A stretch of 64,000 nucleotides of DNA, from positions 15,542-79,541 of the forward strand of contig JANMMT010000029.1 in the NCBI GenBank assembly GCA_031373545.1. Reading direction: 5' to 3'. Under the pieces are notes generated by a model. That model was given only the letters and a program-made list of their open reading frames with translations, did not search any database and was not told the origin of the DNA. Position numbers and translations under genes: made by a program. The number at the start of each line of letters is the position of its first letter. Position 1 is the stretch's first letter. The stretch comes from JADCCX01 sp031373545 (GTDB lineage: Bacteria > Pseudomonadota > Alphaproteobacteria > Rhizobiales > Beijerinckiaceae). Of this stretch, positions 1 through 7,337 are shown piece by piece.

Positions 1-68
1 GTTACAATTGGCTTAAACCGCGCTCCTCAAGCCAACACAGGTGCACATGTGCGCTCCCGTGTGCGAGA

Positions 69-104
69 TGAACGGAAAGGCAGGAATCCTGCATAATCCG
101 TTCA
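69..104. promoter_or_regulatory. Nested inverted repeat upstream of the first gene
   Basis: TGAACGG (69-75) pairs with CCGTTCA (98-104), and inside it CAGGA (81-85) pairs with TCCTG (87-91) around a single base. The nested dyad lies about 90 bases before the first gene and could be an operator or a transcript hairpin. No U-run follows, so an intrinsic terminator is unlikely. Function is unknown. Confidence 0.4.
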
Positions 105-195
105 GACCCGTGTCAGGTGTGCCGAAGTAGAACACTATCCACACCGGAACAGGGAAGATTGTCTTGCCTGCAGCCGGACCCAAAGGAGAAAGACC

Positions 196-648
196 ATGTC
201 GAATATGATCTCTCGCGTGAAGAAAGTCGGCGTTGGCGCCCTTGCTGCCGCGACGATCGTGACCGGCGTCAGCATTGCCTCGTCAAGCGATGCGGAAGCA
301 CAATGGCGCAACCGCAACCGCGGACCTGCCATTGCGGCCGGCATCATCGGCGGTCTGGCGGCTGGCGCGCTGATTGCAGGCGCAACCCGCCCCGCGTACG
401 GCTATGGCTACGCTCAGCCGAGCTACGGCTATGCGCAGCCGAGCTATGGATACGCGCAGCCGAGCTACGGCTATGCGCAGTCGAGCTACGGCTATGCGCA
501 GCCGCACTATTCATCGCAGAGCTACTACGCGCCCACATCGTACGATCAGGGCTATGGCTATGCGGCGCCCCGCTGCTTCACCCGCCGGGTGCGCGAGCAG
601 GTGGACTACGACACGGTGGTGATCCGCCGTGTGCGCGTCTGCGAGTGA
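196..648 (+). CDS. Secreted tyrosine-rich repeat protein (YGYAQPS repeats)
   Basis: This is a 150-residue protein I cannot assign to a named family. Residues 1-35 look like a Sec signal peptide with a basic start, an AAATIVTGVSIAS core and probable cleavage near AEA-Q. Residues 46-62 form a glycine/alanine-rich hydrophobic stretch (AIAAGIIGGLAAGALIA) that resembles a glycine zipper and may insert in a membrane. Residues 70-104 are five YGYAQPS-type heptads. The C-terminus holds two cysteines (127, 149) that could form a disulfide. The ATG at 196 follows AAAGGAGAAAG, a clear ribosome binding site. A cell-envelope or surface role is an inference. Confidence 0.72.
   Translation: MSNMISRVKKVGVGALAAATIVTGVSIASSSDAEAQWRNRNRGPAIAAGIIGGLAAGALIAGATRPAYGYGYAQPSYGYAQPSYGYAQPSYGYAQSSYGYAQPHYSSQSYYAPTSYDQGYGYAAPRCFTRRVREQVDYDTVVIRRVRVCE
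403..507 (+). repeat. Five in-frame 21-bp tandem repeats encoding YGYAQPS
   Basis: Five consecutive 21-base units encode YGYAQPS three times, then YGYAQSS and YGYAQPH. The units are nearly identical in DNA, so copy number could change by slippage or recombination without shifting the reading frame. Confidence 0.85.
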
Positions 649-670
649 GCTTGAGTGATGAAAAACCAGA

Positions 671-692
671 AAACCCCGCTTCGGCGGGGTTT
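671..692. terminator. Intrinsic terminator shared by convergent genes
   Basis: AAACCCCGC (671-679) pairs with GCGGGGTTT (684-692) around a TTCG tetraloop, with a T-run following. The A-run before it lets it work in both directions, ending the repeat-protein gene and the convergent methyltransferase gene. Confidence 0.85.
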
Positions 693-706
693 TTTGTTGT
701 CTGCGG

Positions 707-1339
707 TCAGCCGCGCTTTTTCAACCGCACCAGCTTGAAATAGGCCCCGGCTTTCACCTCGACCAGTTCCACATCGCCGCGTGCCGTCGCCCAATTGCTT
801 ACGCGCGAGACCTTGAAGGATGAGGACCACCCCACCCGCTTCATCAATGGCGCGATGAGGCGCTCGACAGCAGCCTGGGGACCGCCTTCCGCTCCAAAAC
901 GCGAGACGATGACGATTGCGCCGCCGGGCTTCAGCACACGGGCGATTTCATCCAGCGCACCCTCGGGGTTCGGCACCAGCGTGATAACGAAAGGCACCGA
1001 CACCGCATCGAAGCTCGCATCGGGAAAGCCGAGATTGCAGGCATCCATCGCCACCAGGCCGCTGACATGGGCCAGCTTCAGATCCCGCACCTTTTCCTGG
1101 GCCTTGCGCAACATGGGCACGGAGAGGTCCGCGCCCACCACGGCGGTGTCCGCCCCGTAGTAACGCAGCACGAGGCCCGTGCCGACGCCCACTTCCAGAA
1201 TGCGCGGGCCGGAAGCGCTCGCCGCCTCCGCGACGCGCCGCTGCGAGGAGGCCAGCATTTTCAGATACATCCTGTCGTAGAAGTTCGCCCAGCGCTCGTA
1301 GACGCGCTCCTGCTCTTTCAGGTCATATTGAATGGTCAT
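707..1339 (-). CDS. pmtA: Class I SAM methyltransferase, PmtA-like
   Basis: This is a 210-residue SAM-dependent methyltransferase. The glycine-rich SAM site ILEVGVGTG lies near residue 47, an acidic residue in VVGADLS follows, and the central ARVLKPGG motif is clear. The overall pattern (start with YxRWAxFYD, later VPNPEGALDEIARVLKPGG) resembles Rhodobacter-type phosphatidylethanolamine N-methyltransferase, which makes phosphatidylcholine in alphaproteobacteria. The ATG at 1339 fits this family's start; a longer in-frame extension would run back into mnmA. It follows mnmA by 16 bases and is probably co-transcribed. It could instead methylate a quinone or another small molecule. Confidence 0.72.
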   Translation of the reverse strand: MTIQYDLKEQERVYERWANFYDRMYLKMLASSQRRVAEAASASGPRILEVGVGTGLVLRYYGADTAVVGADLSVPMLRKAQEKVRDLKLAHVSGLVAMDACNLGFPDASFDAVSVPFVITLVPNPEGALDEIARVLKPGGAIVIVSRFGAEGGPQAAVERLIAPLMKRVGWSSSFKVSRVSNWATARGDVELVEVKAGAYFKLVRLKKRG

Positions 1340-1355
1340 CGGGAAAACCTCAGGA

Positions 1356-2534
1356 TCAGGCGAAAGCGCTGGTTGCGGCCCGTTCAGTCGCGCGCGGGGG
1401 CTGTGCAAGGGGTGAGATCGAGCCGCCGCCCAGCACGCGGGCATCTGGCGCGGTCGACTCGTAGAGCACGCAGGCTTGCCCAGGCGCGACGCCCTCCTCG
1501 GGATCGAAGAGCTCGACGATCATCTCCCCGCCGCACAGGCGCAGCAGGCCGGGCTTGGGCGCACGGGCCGAGCGCACGCGGGCGGCAATTTCCACGCCGT
1601 CCGCCGGCCAGAAGTCCGGGGCGACATCGCCCAGCCAGTTGACCTCCCGCAGGCGCAGCGCACGGGCTTGGAGCGCTGCGCGCGGACCGACGATGATGCG
1701 CCGGGCCGCCGCATCGATGCGCACGACATAGAGCGGGTCTGCCGCCGCGATGCCGAGGCCCTTGCGCTGGCCGACGGTGTAGCCAATGACCCCTGCATGG
1801 TGGCCGAGGACGCGGCCATCCAGATGCACGATCTCGCCAGGTTCCGCCGCATCGGGCCGCAGCTTCTGCACCAGTTCGGCGTAACGACCCTCGGGCACGA
1901 AGCAGATGTCCTGGCTGTCTGATTTTTCAGCCACCTCCAACCCGTATTTGCGGGCAAGCGCACGCGTCTCGTCCTTGCTGGTCAGGTGCCCCAGCGGAAA
2001 GCGCAGGAGATCGAGCTGTGACTGCGTGGTGGCATACAGGAAATAGCTCTGATCACGGTCGGGGTCCGCCGCCCGCACCAGGGCGCGATGGCCGCCTGGG
2101 CCCAACCGGCTCTGCACATAATGACCCGTCGCCAGCACGTCGGCCCCCAGCTCGCGCGCGGTGGTCAGCAAATCGCGGAACTTCACGCGCCTGTTGCATT
2201 CCACGCAAGGGATCGGCGTCTCGCCCGCCACGTAACTGTCGACGAAGCGATCGATCACCTCCTGGCGAAAGCGCGTTTCGTAATCGAGCACGTAATGCGG
2301 AATGCCGATGCGATCAGCCACATTGCGGGCATCGTGAATGTCCTGCCCTGCGCAGCACGCGCCCTTGCGGTGGATCGCCGCCCCGTGATCATAAAGCTGC
2401 AAGGTGACGCCGATGACCTCATAGCCTTCGTCCGCCAGCATGGCCGCAACGACGGACGAATCCACTCCGCCCGACATGGCAACGACCACGCGGGTTTCAT
2501 GAGGAGCCTTGGGCAGATCGAGTGAATTCAGCAT
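1356..2534 (-). CDS. mnmA: tRNA-specific 2-thiouridylase MnmA
   Basis: MnmA puts sulfur on C2 of uridine 34 in tRNA-Lys, -Glu and -Gln, using ATP to adenylate the base. The 392-residue protein has the PP-loop VAMSGGVDSS at about residues 18-27. The two active cysteines lie in ETPIPCVECN and DSQDICFVPEG, and GHYVQ also fits the family. Length is normal. The ATG at 2534 was chosen because the upstream in-frame extension has no family similarity. The methyltransferase gene follows after 16 bases. The divergent neighbour is fliK. Confidence 0.95.
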   Translation of the reverse strand: MLNSLDLPKAPHETRVVVAMSGGVDSSVVAAMLADEGYEVIGVTLQLYDHGAAIHRKGACCAGQDIHDARNVADRIGIPHYVLDYETRFRQEVIDRFVDSYVAGETPIPCVECNRRVKFRDLLTTARELGADVLATGHYVQSRLGPGGHRALVRAADPDRDQSYFLYATTQSQLDLLRFPLGHLTSKDETRALARKYGLEVAEKSDSQDICFVPEGRYAELVQKLRPDAAEPGEIVHLDGRVLGHHAGVIGYTVGQRKGLGIAAADPLYVVRIDAAARRIIVGPRAALQARALRLREVNWLGDVAPDFWPADGVEIAARVRSARAPKPGLLRLCGGEMIVELFDPEEGVAPGQACVLYESTAPDARVLGGGSISPLAQPPRATERAATSAFA

Positions 2535-2719
2535 AATGCCAACCTCTAGCGGTTTCCGCACCCGCATGAAAGAGGCGGATCAAGCGGCAAATATTGCCGG
2601 GAAGAGCGCAAGCTGCCGGGTCGGCGCGCGCGCGCATTGCACTAACAAATTGATGTGAAACGCTTTTTTATTGGCCCCGCGCTTGCAAAACCTTTTGGGC
2701 GAAGTTGCGTGGAGTTTTC

Positions 2720-4171
2720 ATGTCAATGCCATCGGCCACAACCCAGATGCTGGAACTCAATACCGCACGCGGGACAAGGCAGGGCGCGGCTGTGCGCCGT
2801 GGACCTCCCCCACCGCCCGCGCCCGGCTTCGCCCTGGCGCTGAAAGACACCGCTGGCACGCAGCCGGTCGCGCCCTCGCAGCGCAGCACCGATATGGTGC
2901 GCTCCGACAAGGTTGGCCCCCGGCCCTGGTCGGACGACCGCAAGGTCGAGCCCAAGGTGCACACCTATTCATATCGGTCGGACCGCTCCGACGACCGCAT
3001 CTTCCGGTCAGCGGATACGAAATACGCCGATCAGACAACGGCGTCACAGGATGACACGGACACCGCGCTGCGGGCCAAACCCGCATCCGACGTCGCGCAG
3101 GATGGCGGAGCCGGTCCGCGCCGCGAATCGAAGGACGACACCAGCGTTCCGCAAGATATGGCCAAGACGGCTTCATCCGAACTTTCAAACGCCGCGCCAA
3201 GCGCCGCCCTCCCCCTGCCTATCCTTGATGTGGCGGTGCAGACCCCCCTTGTGCCCGCCGCCCCCCCGCTTGTGGCAAGCGTTCAGCTGCCCGTAACCAC
3301 CCCGCCCGATGCATCAGCCATCGTTGCCACGGCTGTGCCGCAAGCCGCCAAAGGCATCGCCTCCGCCAAGCTTGGCGTGGCAACTGAAACCGCGACCAAG
3401 GAGAGCGCAAACACGGCCCGAACGGGCGCGCTTGAGGGCGATAGCCTTTTGCAAAGCGCCACACCCCTGCTCGCCACCGTGAAGGCGTTGGGCGGCAAAA
3501 CCGACACCCTTGAGGGCAAGACAAGCGGCACGGAACAAGCCACCCCAAGCGGCGCGGAGACCAAGACTGCCAAACCCGGCGACGTTGTAAAATCTGATTT
3601 TGCTGTCACGCTGGCGCAGGCCTTTGCCAAGACAGAAGGTGCTGATGCATCGCAGAGCAGCGTCCTCACCGCGCCCGCTCAGGTTCAAGCACGGGAGATT
3701 GCACAAAGCGGTGCGCCGCAAACCACGGCCCCTCTCGCACGCGCTGACCAACCCGTGCCTCTGCAAGCGCTGGCGGTGGAAGTGGGCATGCGCGCCATGC
3801 GCGGCTCGAAGGAATTTCAAATCCGCCTTGATCCTGAAGATTTGGGCCGCATCGATGTGCGCCTTGAGATCGACGACAGCGGCGGGGTGCAGGCCAAGCT
3901 CGTGGTGGAGCGCGTGGACACGCTCCACATGCTCCAACGCGACGCCAAGACTTTAGAGCGCGCCTTCGATCAGGCGGGGCTCAAGACCAATCCGGATGGC
4001 CTGCAGTTCTCGTTGAAAAGCGACAGCCAGAACGGGCGCGGGCAGCAGGGTGGCCAGGACGGGCCAACCAGCACCAGCCGCATGACCGTTGAAGCCCCCC
4101 TTGAGGCTTTCGACACACGCACCCTTGCCTACCGCATTCCGGGTTCGGGTGCGGTCGACATCAGCATCTGA
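2720..4171 (+). CDS. fliK: Flagellar hook-length control protein FliK
   Basis: FliK is exported during hook assembly, measures hook length and switches the flagellar export apparatus to filament substrates. The protein has 483 residues. A long low-complexity Ala/Thr/Pro-rich N-terminal and central region serves as the ruler. The conserved C-terminal hook domain carries KEFQIRLDPEDLGRIDVRLE. A Gln/Gly-rich stretch follows the domain. The ATG at 2720 follows GGAG by seven bases; an upstream TTG at 2705 is less likely. flgD follows after 12 bases, forming a two-gene flagellar operon. No other flagellar genes are in the window. Confidence 0.92.
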   Translation: MSMPSATTQMLELNTARGTRQGAAVRRGPPPPPAPGFALALKDTAGTQPVAPSQRSTDMVRSDKVGPRPWSDDRKVEPKVHTYSYRSDRSDDRIFRSADTKYADQTTASQDDTDTALRAKPASDVAQDGGAGPRRESKDDTSVPQDMAKTASSELSNAAPSAALPLPILDVAVQTPLVPAAPPLVASVQLPVTTPPDASAIVATAVPQAAKGIASAKLGVATETATKESANTARTGALEGDSLLQSATPLLATVKALGGKTDTLEGKTSGTEQATPSGAETKTAKPGDVVKSDFAVTLAQAFAKTEGADASQSSVLTAPAQVQAREIAQSGAPQTTAPLARADQPVPLQALAVEVGMRAMRGSKEFQIRLDPEDLGRIDVRLEIDDSGGVQAKLVVERVDTLHMLQRDAKTLERAFDQAGLKTNPDGLQFSLKSDSQNGRGQQGGQDGPTSTSRMTVEAPLEAFDTRTLAYRIPGSGAVDISI

Positions 4172-4183
4172 GGAGAGACAAAC

Positions 4184-4945
4184 ATGTCTACGGGTAACAA
4201 TGTCTCCATCGCCAGCAGCGCCGCGCGCCTCGCCGCAAGCGCCACCAACGCCACAATGTCCAGCGCGACCTCGGCCAGCGCGACATCAACGAACGACAGA
4301 TCGCGTAAATCCATTGCGGATAACTTCGATGCATTCTTGTCGTTGCTCACCACGCAGCTCAAGAACCAGAGCCCGCTGGATCCGCTGGATGCCAACCAGT
4401 TCACCCAGCAACTCGTGCAGTTCTCGGGCGTGGAGCAACAGCTCAAGACCAACGATCAATTGGCCATGCTGGTGAAGAATTCCACTGGCAGCAGCAGCAC
4501 GAAGCTCAACCCCGCCTCGGCCGCGGCCTTGATCGGGCGGCGCGTTTCTGCCGACGCCTCGACCCAGCGCCTCGGCCGGGACGCCAACAACCTGCCGCGC
4601 GGGGAGTTTCCCGTGAACGTGCCCACGGGCTACAGCAACTTTGAAGTCACCATCACCAACAAAGCGGGGCAAGAGGTGTTCAAGGGGCCCTGGCGGCCCA
4701 CAGGCACCGGCGAGCAGGTGCTGACCTGGGACGGCCGCAGCAGCAACGGCACCGCCGTTGATCCGGCGGGAGAATACACCGTTGCCGTCACAGGCCAGAC
4801 ACCCAACGGGCTGAAAGCGCTGCTTTCCTCCGAGCGCAGCGGCATCGTGACCGCTGTTGATCTCTCGGGATCGGAAGAAATGGTGCAGTTCGGCAGCTAC
4901 ACGCTGCCCCTCTCGCGCATCAAGAAGGTGTCGAGCGGGGTGTGA
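4184..4945 (+). CDS. flgD: Flagellar hook-capping protein FlgD
   Basis: FlgD caps the growing hook and is needed for hook subunit assembly outside the cell. The 253-residue protein has the typical N-terminal region DAFLSLLTTQLKNQSPLDPL followed by NQFTQQLVQFSGVEQ, near residues 48-90. The C-terminal half has the FlgD tudor/FnIII-like fold, with WDGRSSNGTAVDPAGEY. It starts 12 bases after fliK with AGGAGAGAC as ribosome binding site. A bidirectional terminator follows. Confidence 0.95.
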   Translation: MSTGNNVSIASSAARLAASATNATMSSATSASATSTNDRSRKSIADNFDAFLSLLTTQLKNQSPLDPLDANQFTQQLVQFSGVEQQLKTNDQLAMLVKNSTGSSSTKLNPASAAALIGRRVSADASTQRLGRDANNLPRGEFPVNVPTGYSNFEVTITNKAGQEVFKGPWRPTGTGEQVLTWDGRSSNGTAVDPAGEYTVAVTGQTPNGLKALLSSERSGIVTAVDLSGSEEMVQFGSYTLPLSRIKKVSSGV

Positions 4946-4968
4946 TGCACTTCTGATTGAAGCAACAA

Positions 4969-4996
4969 AAAAGGGCGGCCCGTGAGCCGCCCTTTT
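4969..4996. terminator. Bidirectional terminator between flgD and groEL
   Basis: AAAAGGGCGGC (4969-4979) pairs perfectly with GCCGCCCTTTT (4986-4996). The A-run on one side and T-run on the other suit termination of both convergent operons. Confidence 0.9.
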
Positions 4997-5037
4997 CCTT
5001 ATCTACTTGAAGCGTTGGATCAGAAATCCGACCTTGA

Positions 5038-6678
5038 TCAGAAGTCCATACCGCCGCCGCCGGGCATGCCGCCGCCGCCCATGGACGGTGCGTCCTTCTT
5101 GGGGGCTTCGGCGATCATGGCTTCCGTGGTGATCAGCAGGCCAGCCACCGAGGCGGCGTCCTGGATCGCGGTGCGCACGACCTTGGTGGGGTCGATGATG
5201 CCGGCCTTGAACAGGTCGCCGTAAACGCCCTTCTGCGAGTCGTAGCCATAGGCGTAGTCGGTGCTTTCCATCAGCTTGCCCACGATCACGGCGGAATCGT
5301 CTCCGGCGTTCTCGATGATCTGGCGGGCTGGTGAGGTCAGCGCCTTGCGCACGATGTCCACGCCGATGCGCTGCTCGTCGTTGATGGGCTTGAGCTTGGC
5401 GAGGCTGGCCACCGCACGCAGCAGCGCCACGCCGCCACCGGGCAGCACGCCTTCTTCCACCGCCGCACGGGTGGCGTTGAGGGCGTCATCCACGCGGTCC
5501 TTCTTTTCCTTGACTTCGATTTCCGTCGCGCCGCCCACGCGGATGACGGCGACGCCGCCCGCCAGCTTGGCCAGACGCTCCTGGAGCTTCTCGCGGTCAT
5601 AGTCAGAGGTGGTGTCCTCAACCTGGGCCTTGATCTGCGCCACGCGGGCTTCGATGTCCTTTTTCTTGCCGGCACCGGCCACGATGGTGGTGTTCTCTTT
5701 TTCAATCCGCACCTTCTTGGCGCGGCCGAGATCCTTGATCGTGATGGTTTCGAGCTTGATGCCGAGGTCTTCGGAAATCATCGTGCCGCCCGTGAGGATG
5801 GCGATGTCTTCCAGCATGGCCTTGCGGCGGTCGCCGAAGCCCGGTGCCTTGACGGCTGCGATCTTGAGGCCGCCGCGCAGCTTGTTGACGACGAGCGTGG
5901 CCAGAGCCTCGCCTTCCACGTCTTCCGCGATGATGAGGAGCGGCTTGCCGCCCTGCACCACGGCTTCCAGGATTGGCAGCATGGGCTGGAGCGAGGAGAG
6001 CTTCTTCTCATGGATGAGGATGTAGGGGTCTTCGAGTTCGGCGATCATCTTCTCGGCGTTGGTGATGAAGTACGGCGAGAGATAGCCACGGTCGAACTGC
6101 ATGCCTTCGACCACATCAAGCTCGGTCTCGGCGGTCTTGGCTTCTTCGACGGTGATCACACCCTCGTTGCCGACCTTCTGCATCGCGTCGGAGATCATCT
6201 TGCCGACGGTGGCATCGCCGTTGGCGGAAATGGTGCCGACCTGTGCCACTTCCGCGTTGGACGTGACCTTCTTGGAATTCTTCTTGAGGTCCGCCACAAC
6301 GGCTTCGACCGCAAGGTCGATGCCGCGCTTGAGGTCCATCGGGTTCATGCCCGCGGCCACAGCCTTGGCGCCTTCACGGACGATGGACTGCGCCAGCACG
6401 GTCGCGGTGGTGGTGCCGTCACCGGCGTGGTCATTCTGTCGCGAGGCCACTTCGCGCACCATCTGCGCGCCCATGTTCTCGAAACGGTCCGAGAGCTCGA
6501 TTTCCTTGGCGACGGTGACGCCGTCCTTGGTGATGCGCGGGGAACCGAACGACTTTTCGATCACGACGTTGCGGCCCTTGGGACCGAGCGTGACTTTCAC
6601 GGCGTTGGCGAGGATGTCGACGCCGCGCAGCATGCGGTCGCGCGCGTCGGAGGAGAACTTGACGTCTTTGGCAGCCAT
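5038..6678 (-). CDS. groEL: Chaperonin GroEL
   Basis: GroEL is the 60 kDa chaperonin that folds proteins in an ATP-driven double ring with GroES in the cytoplasm. The 546-residue sequence is full length, with the ATP-site GDGTTTATVLA near residue 86, the hinge/apical region typical of the family, and the C-terminal GGM-rich tail ending GGGGMDF. The start MAAKDVKF is standard. It follows groES by 54 bases. Transcription probably starts before groES, under HrcA control through the CIRCE element. Confidence 0.99.
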   Translation of the reverse strand: MAAKDVKFSSDARDRMLRGVDILANAVKVTLGPKGRNVVIEKSFGSPRITKDGVTVAKEIELSDRFENMGAQMVREVASRQNDHAGDGTTTATVLAQSIVREGAKAVAAGMNPMDLKRGIDLAVEAVVADLKKNSKKVTSNAEVAQVGTISANGDATVGKMISDAMQKVGNEGVITVEEAKTAETELDVVEGMQFDRGYLSPYFITNAEKMIAELEDPYILIHEKKLSSLQPMLPILEAVVQGGKPLLIIAEDVEGEALATLVVNKLRGGLKIAAVKAPGFGDRRKAMLEDIAILTGGTMISEDLGIKLETITIKDLGRAKKVRIEKENTTIVAGAGKKKDIEARVAQIKAQVEDTTSDYDREKLQERLAKLAGGVAVIRVGGATEIEVKEKKDRVDDALNATRAAVEEGVLPGGGVALLRAVASLAKLKPINDEQRIGVDIVRKALTSPARQIIENAGDDSAVIVGKLMESTDYAYGYDSQKGVYGDLFKAGIIDPTKVVRTAIQDAASVAGLLITTEAMIAEAPKKDAPSMGGGGMPGGGGMDF

Positions 6679-6732
6679 TGGACTGTCCTTTCAGTGCGGT
6701 TGAAACGGGAAGAAGGCGAAGAGGGGCGAGAA

Positions 6733-7023
6733 TTACTTCTCGATCACGCCCATGATGTCGGATTCCTTCATGATCAGGAGATCCTTGCCGTCAATTTTGA
6801 CTTCGGTGCCCGACCACTTGCCGAACAGGACGCGGTCGCCCTTCTTCAGGTCGAGCGGAACAAGCTTGCCGGCTTCATCTCGGCCGCCGGGGCCAACACC
6901 GACGACTTCGCCTTCTTGCGGCTTTTCCTTGGCGGTATCTGGAATGATGATGCCACCCTTGGTCTTGTCGTCGCCATCGAGGCGGCGGACAACAACACGG
7001 TCATGGAGAGGACGAAACTTCAT
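6733..7023 (-). CDS. groES: Co-chaperonin GroES
   Basis: GroES is the 10 kDa lid of the GroEL chamber. The 96-residue protein has the family start MKFRPLHDRVVVRRL, the mobile loop GGIIIPDTAKEKP, and the dome region. It is first in the groES-groEL operon, and the CIRCE operator lies 58 bases before its ATG. Length and composition are normal. Confidence 0.99.
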   Translation of the reverse strand: MKFRPLHDRVVVRRLDGDDKTKGGIIIPDTAKEKPQEGEVVGVGPGGRDEAGKLVPLDLKKGDRVLFGKWSGTEVKIDGKDLLIMKESDIMGVIEK

Positions 7024-7080
7024 AAGTTCCTCGTTTGATTGAGGCCGGACGAGAGCGCCCGGCGTTTGTTGAAAAGTCTG

Positions 7081-7107
7081 TTAGCACTCACCACAGGCGA
7101 GTGCCAC
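7081..7107 (-). promoter_or_regulatory. CIRCE operator for HrcA
   Basis: TTAGCACTC (7081-7089), nine spacer bases, then GAGTGCCAC (7099-7107) matches the CIRCE consensus TTAGCACTC-N9-GAGTGCTAA. The left arm is perfect; the last three bases of the right arm deviate. It sits directly upstream of groES, the classical HrcA-repressed position. Confidence 0.92.
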
Positions 7108-7156
7108 GACGACCGCGATATGATGCCGACGGCGCTGCGAGTCAAGAGTTTCCCTG

Positions 7157-7248
7157 TTTCTGGTCCATCACTTTTCTGGTCCATCACGCTCCCGCCCGTC
7201 ACTTTCCGATCCATCACGTTCCCGCCCGTCACTTTTCTGGCCCGTCAT
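7157..7248. repeat. Degenerate 15-16 bp tandem repeat in the groES/ligase intergenic region
   Basis: Six units of 15 or 16 bases, each ending in CATCAC, CGTCAC or CGTCAT, alternate between a TTTCTGGTCCATCAC type and a GTTCCCGCCCGTCAC type. The 314-base region between groES and the divergent acyl-CoA ligase otherwise holds only the CIRCE operator and presumed promoters. No credible gene is seen. Confidence 0.75.
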
Positions 7249-7337
7249 TGCCAAATCGCGATGCGCCTCTAGTTAGCCACTTCGATACAACCGGGTGATA
7301 AAAACCGGATGCGAAAATTGGGGTGGGAGGACGGCGT

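Noticed and set aside
7020..7232. Minus-strand small frame upstream of groES
   Set aside because: It reads through the CIRCE operator and the 15-bp repeat tract; its repeated VMDQK-type residues simply reflect the DNA repeat.
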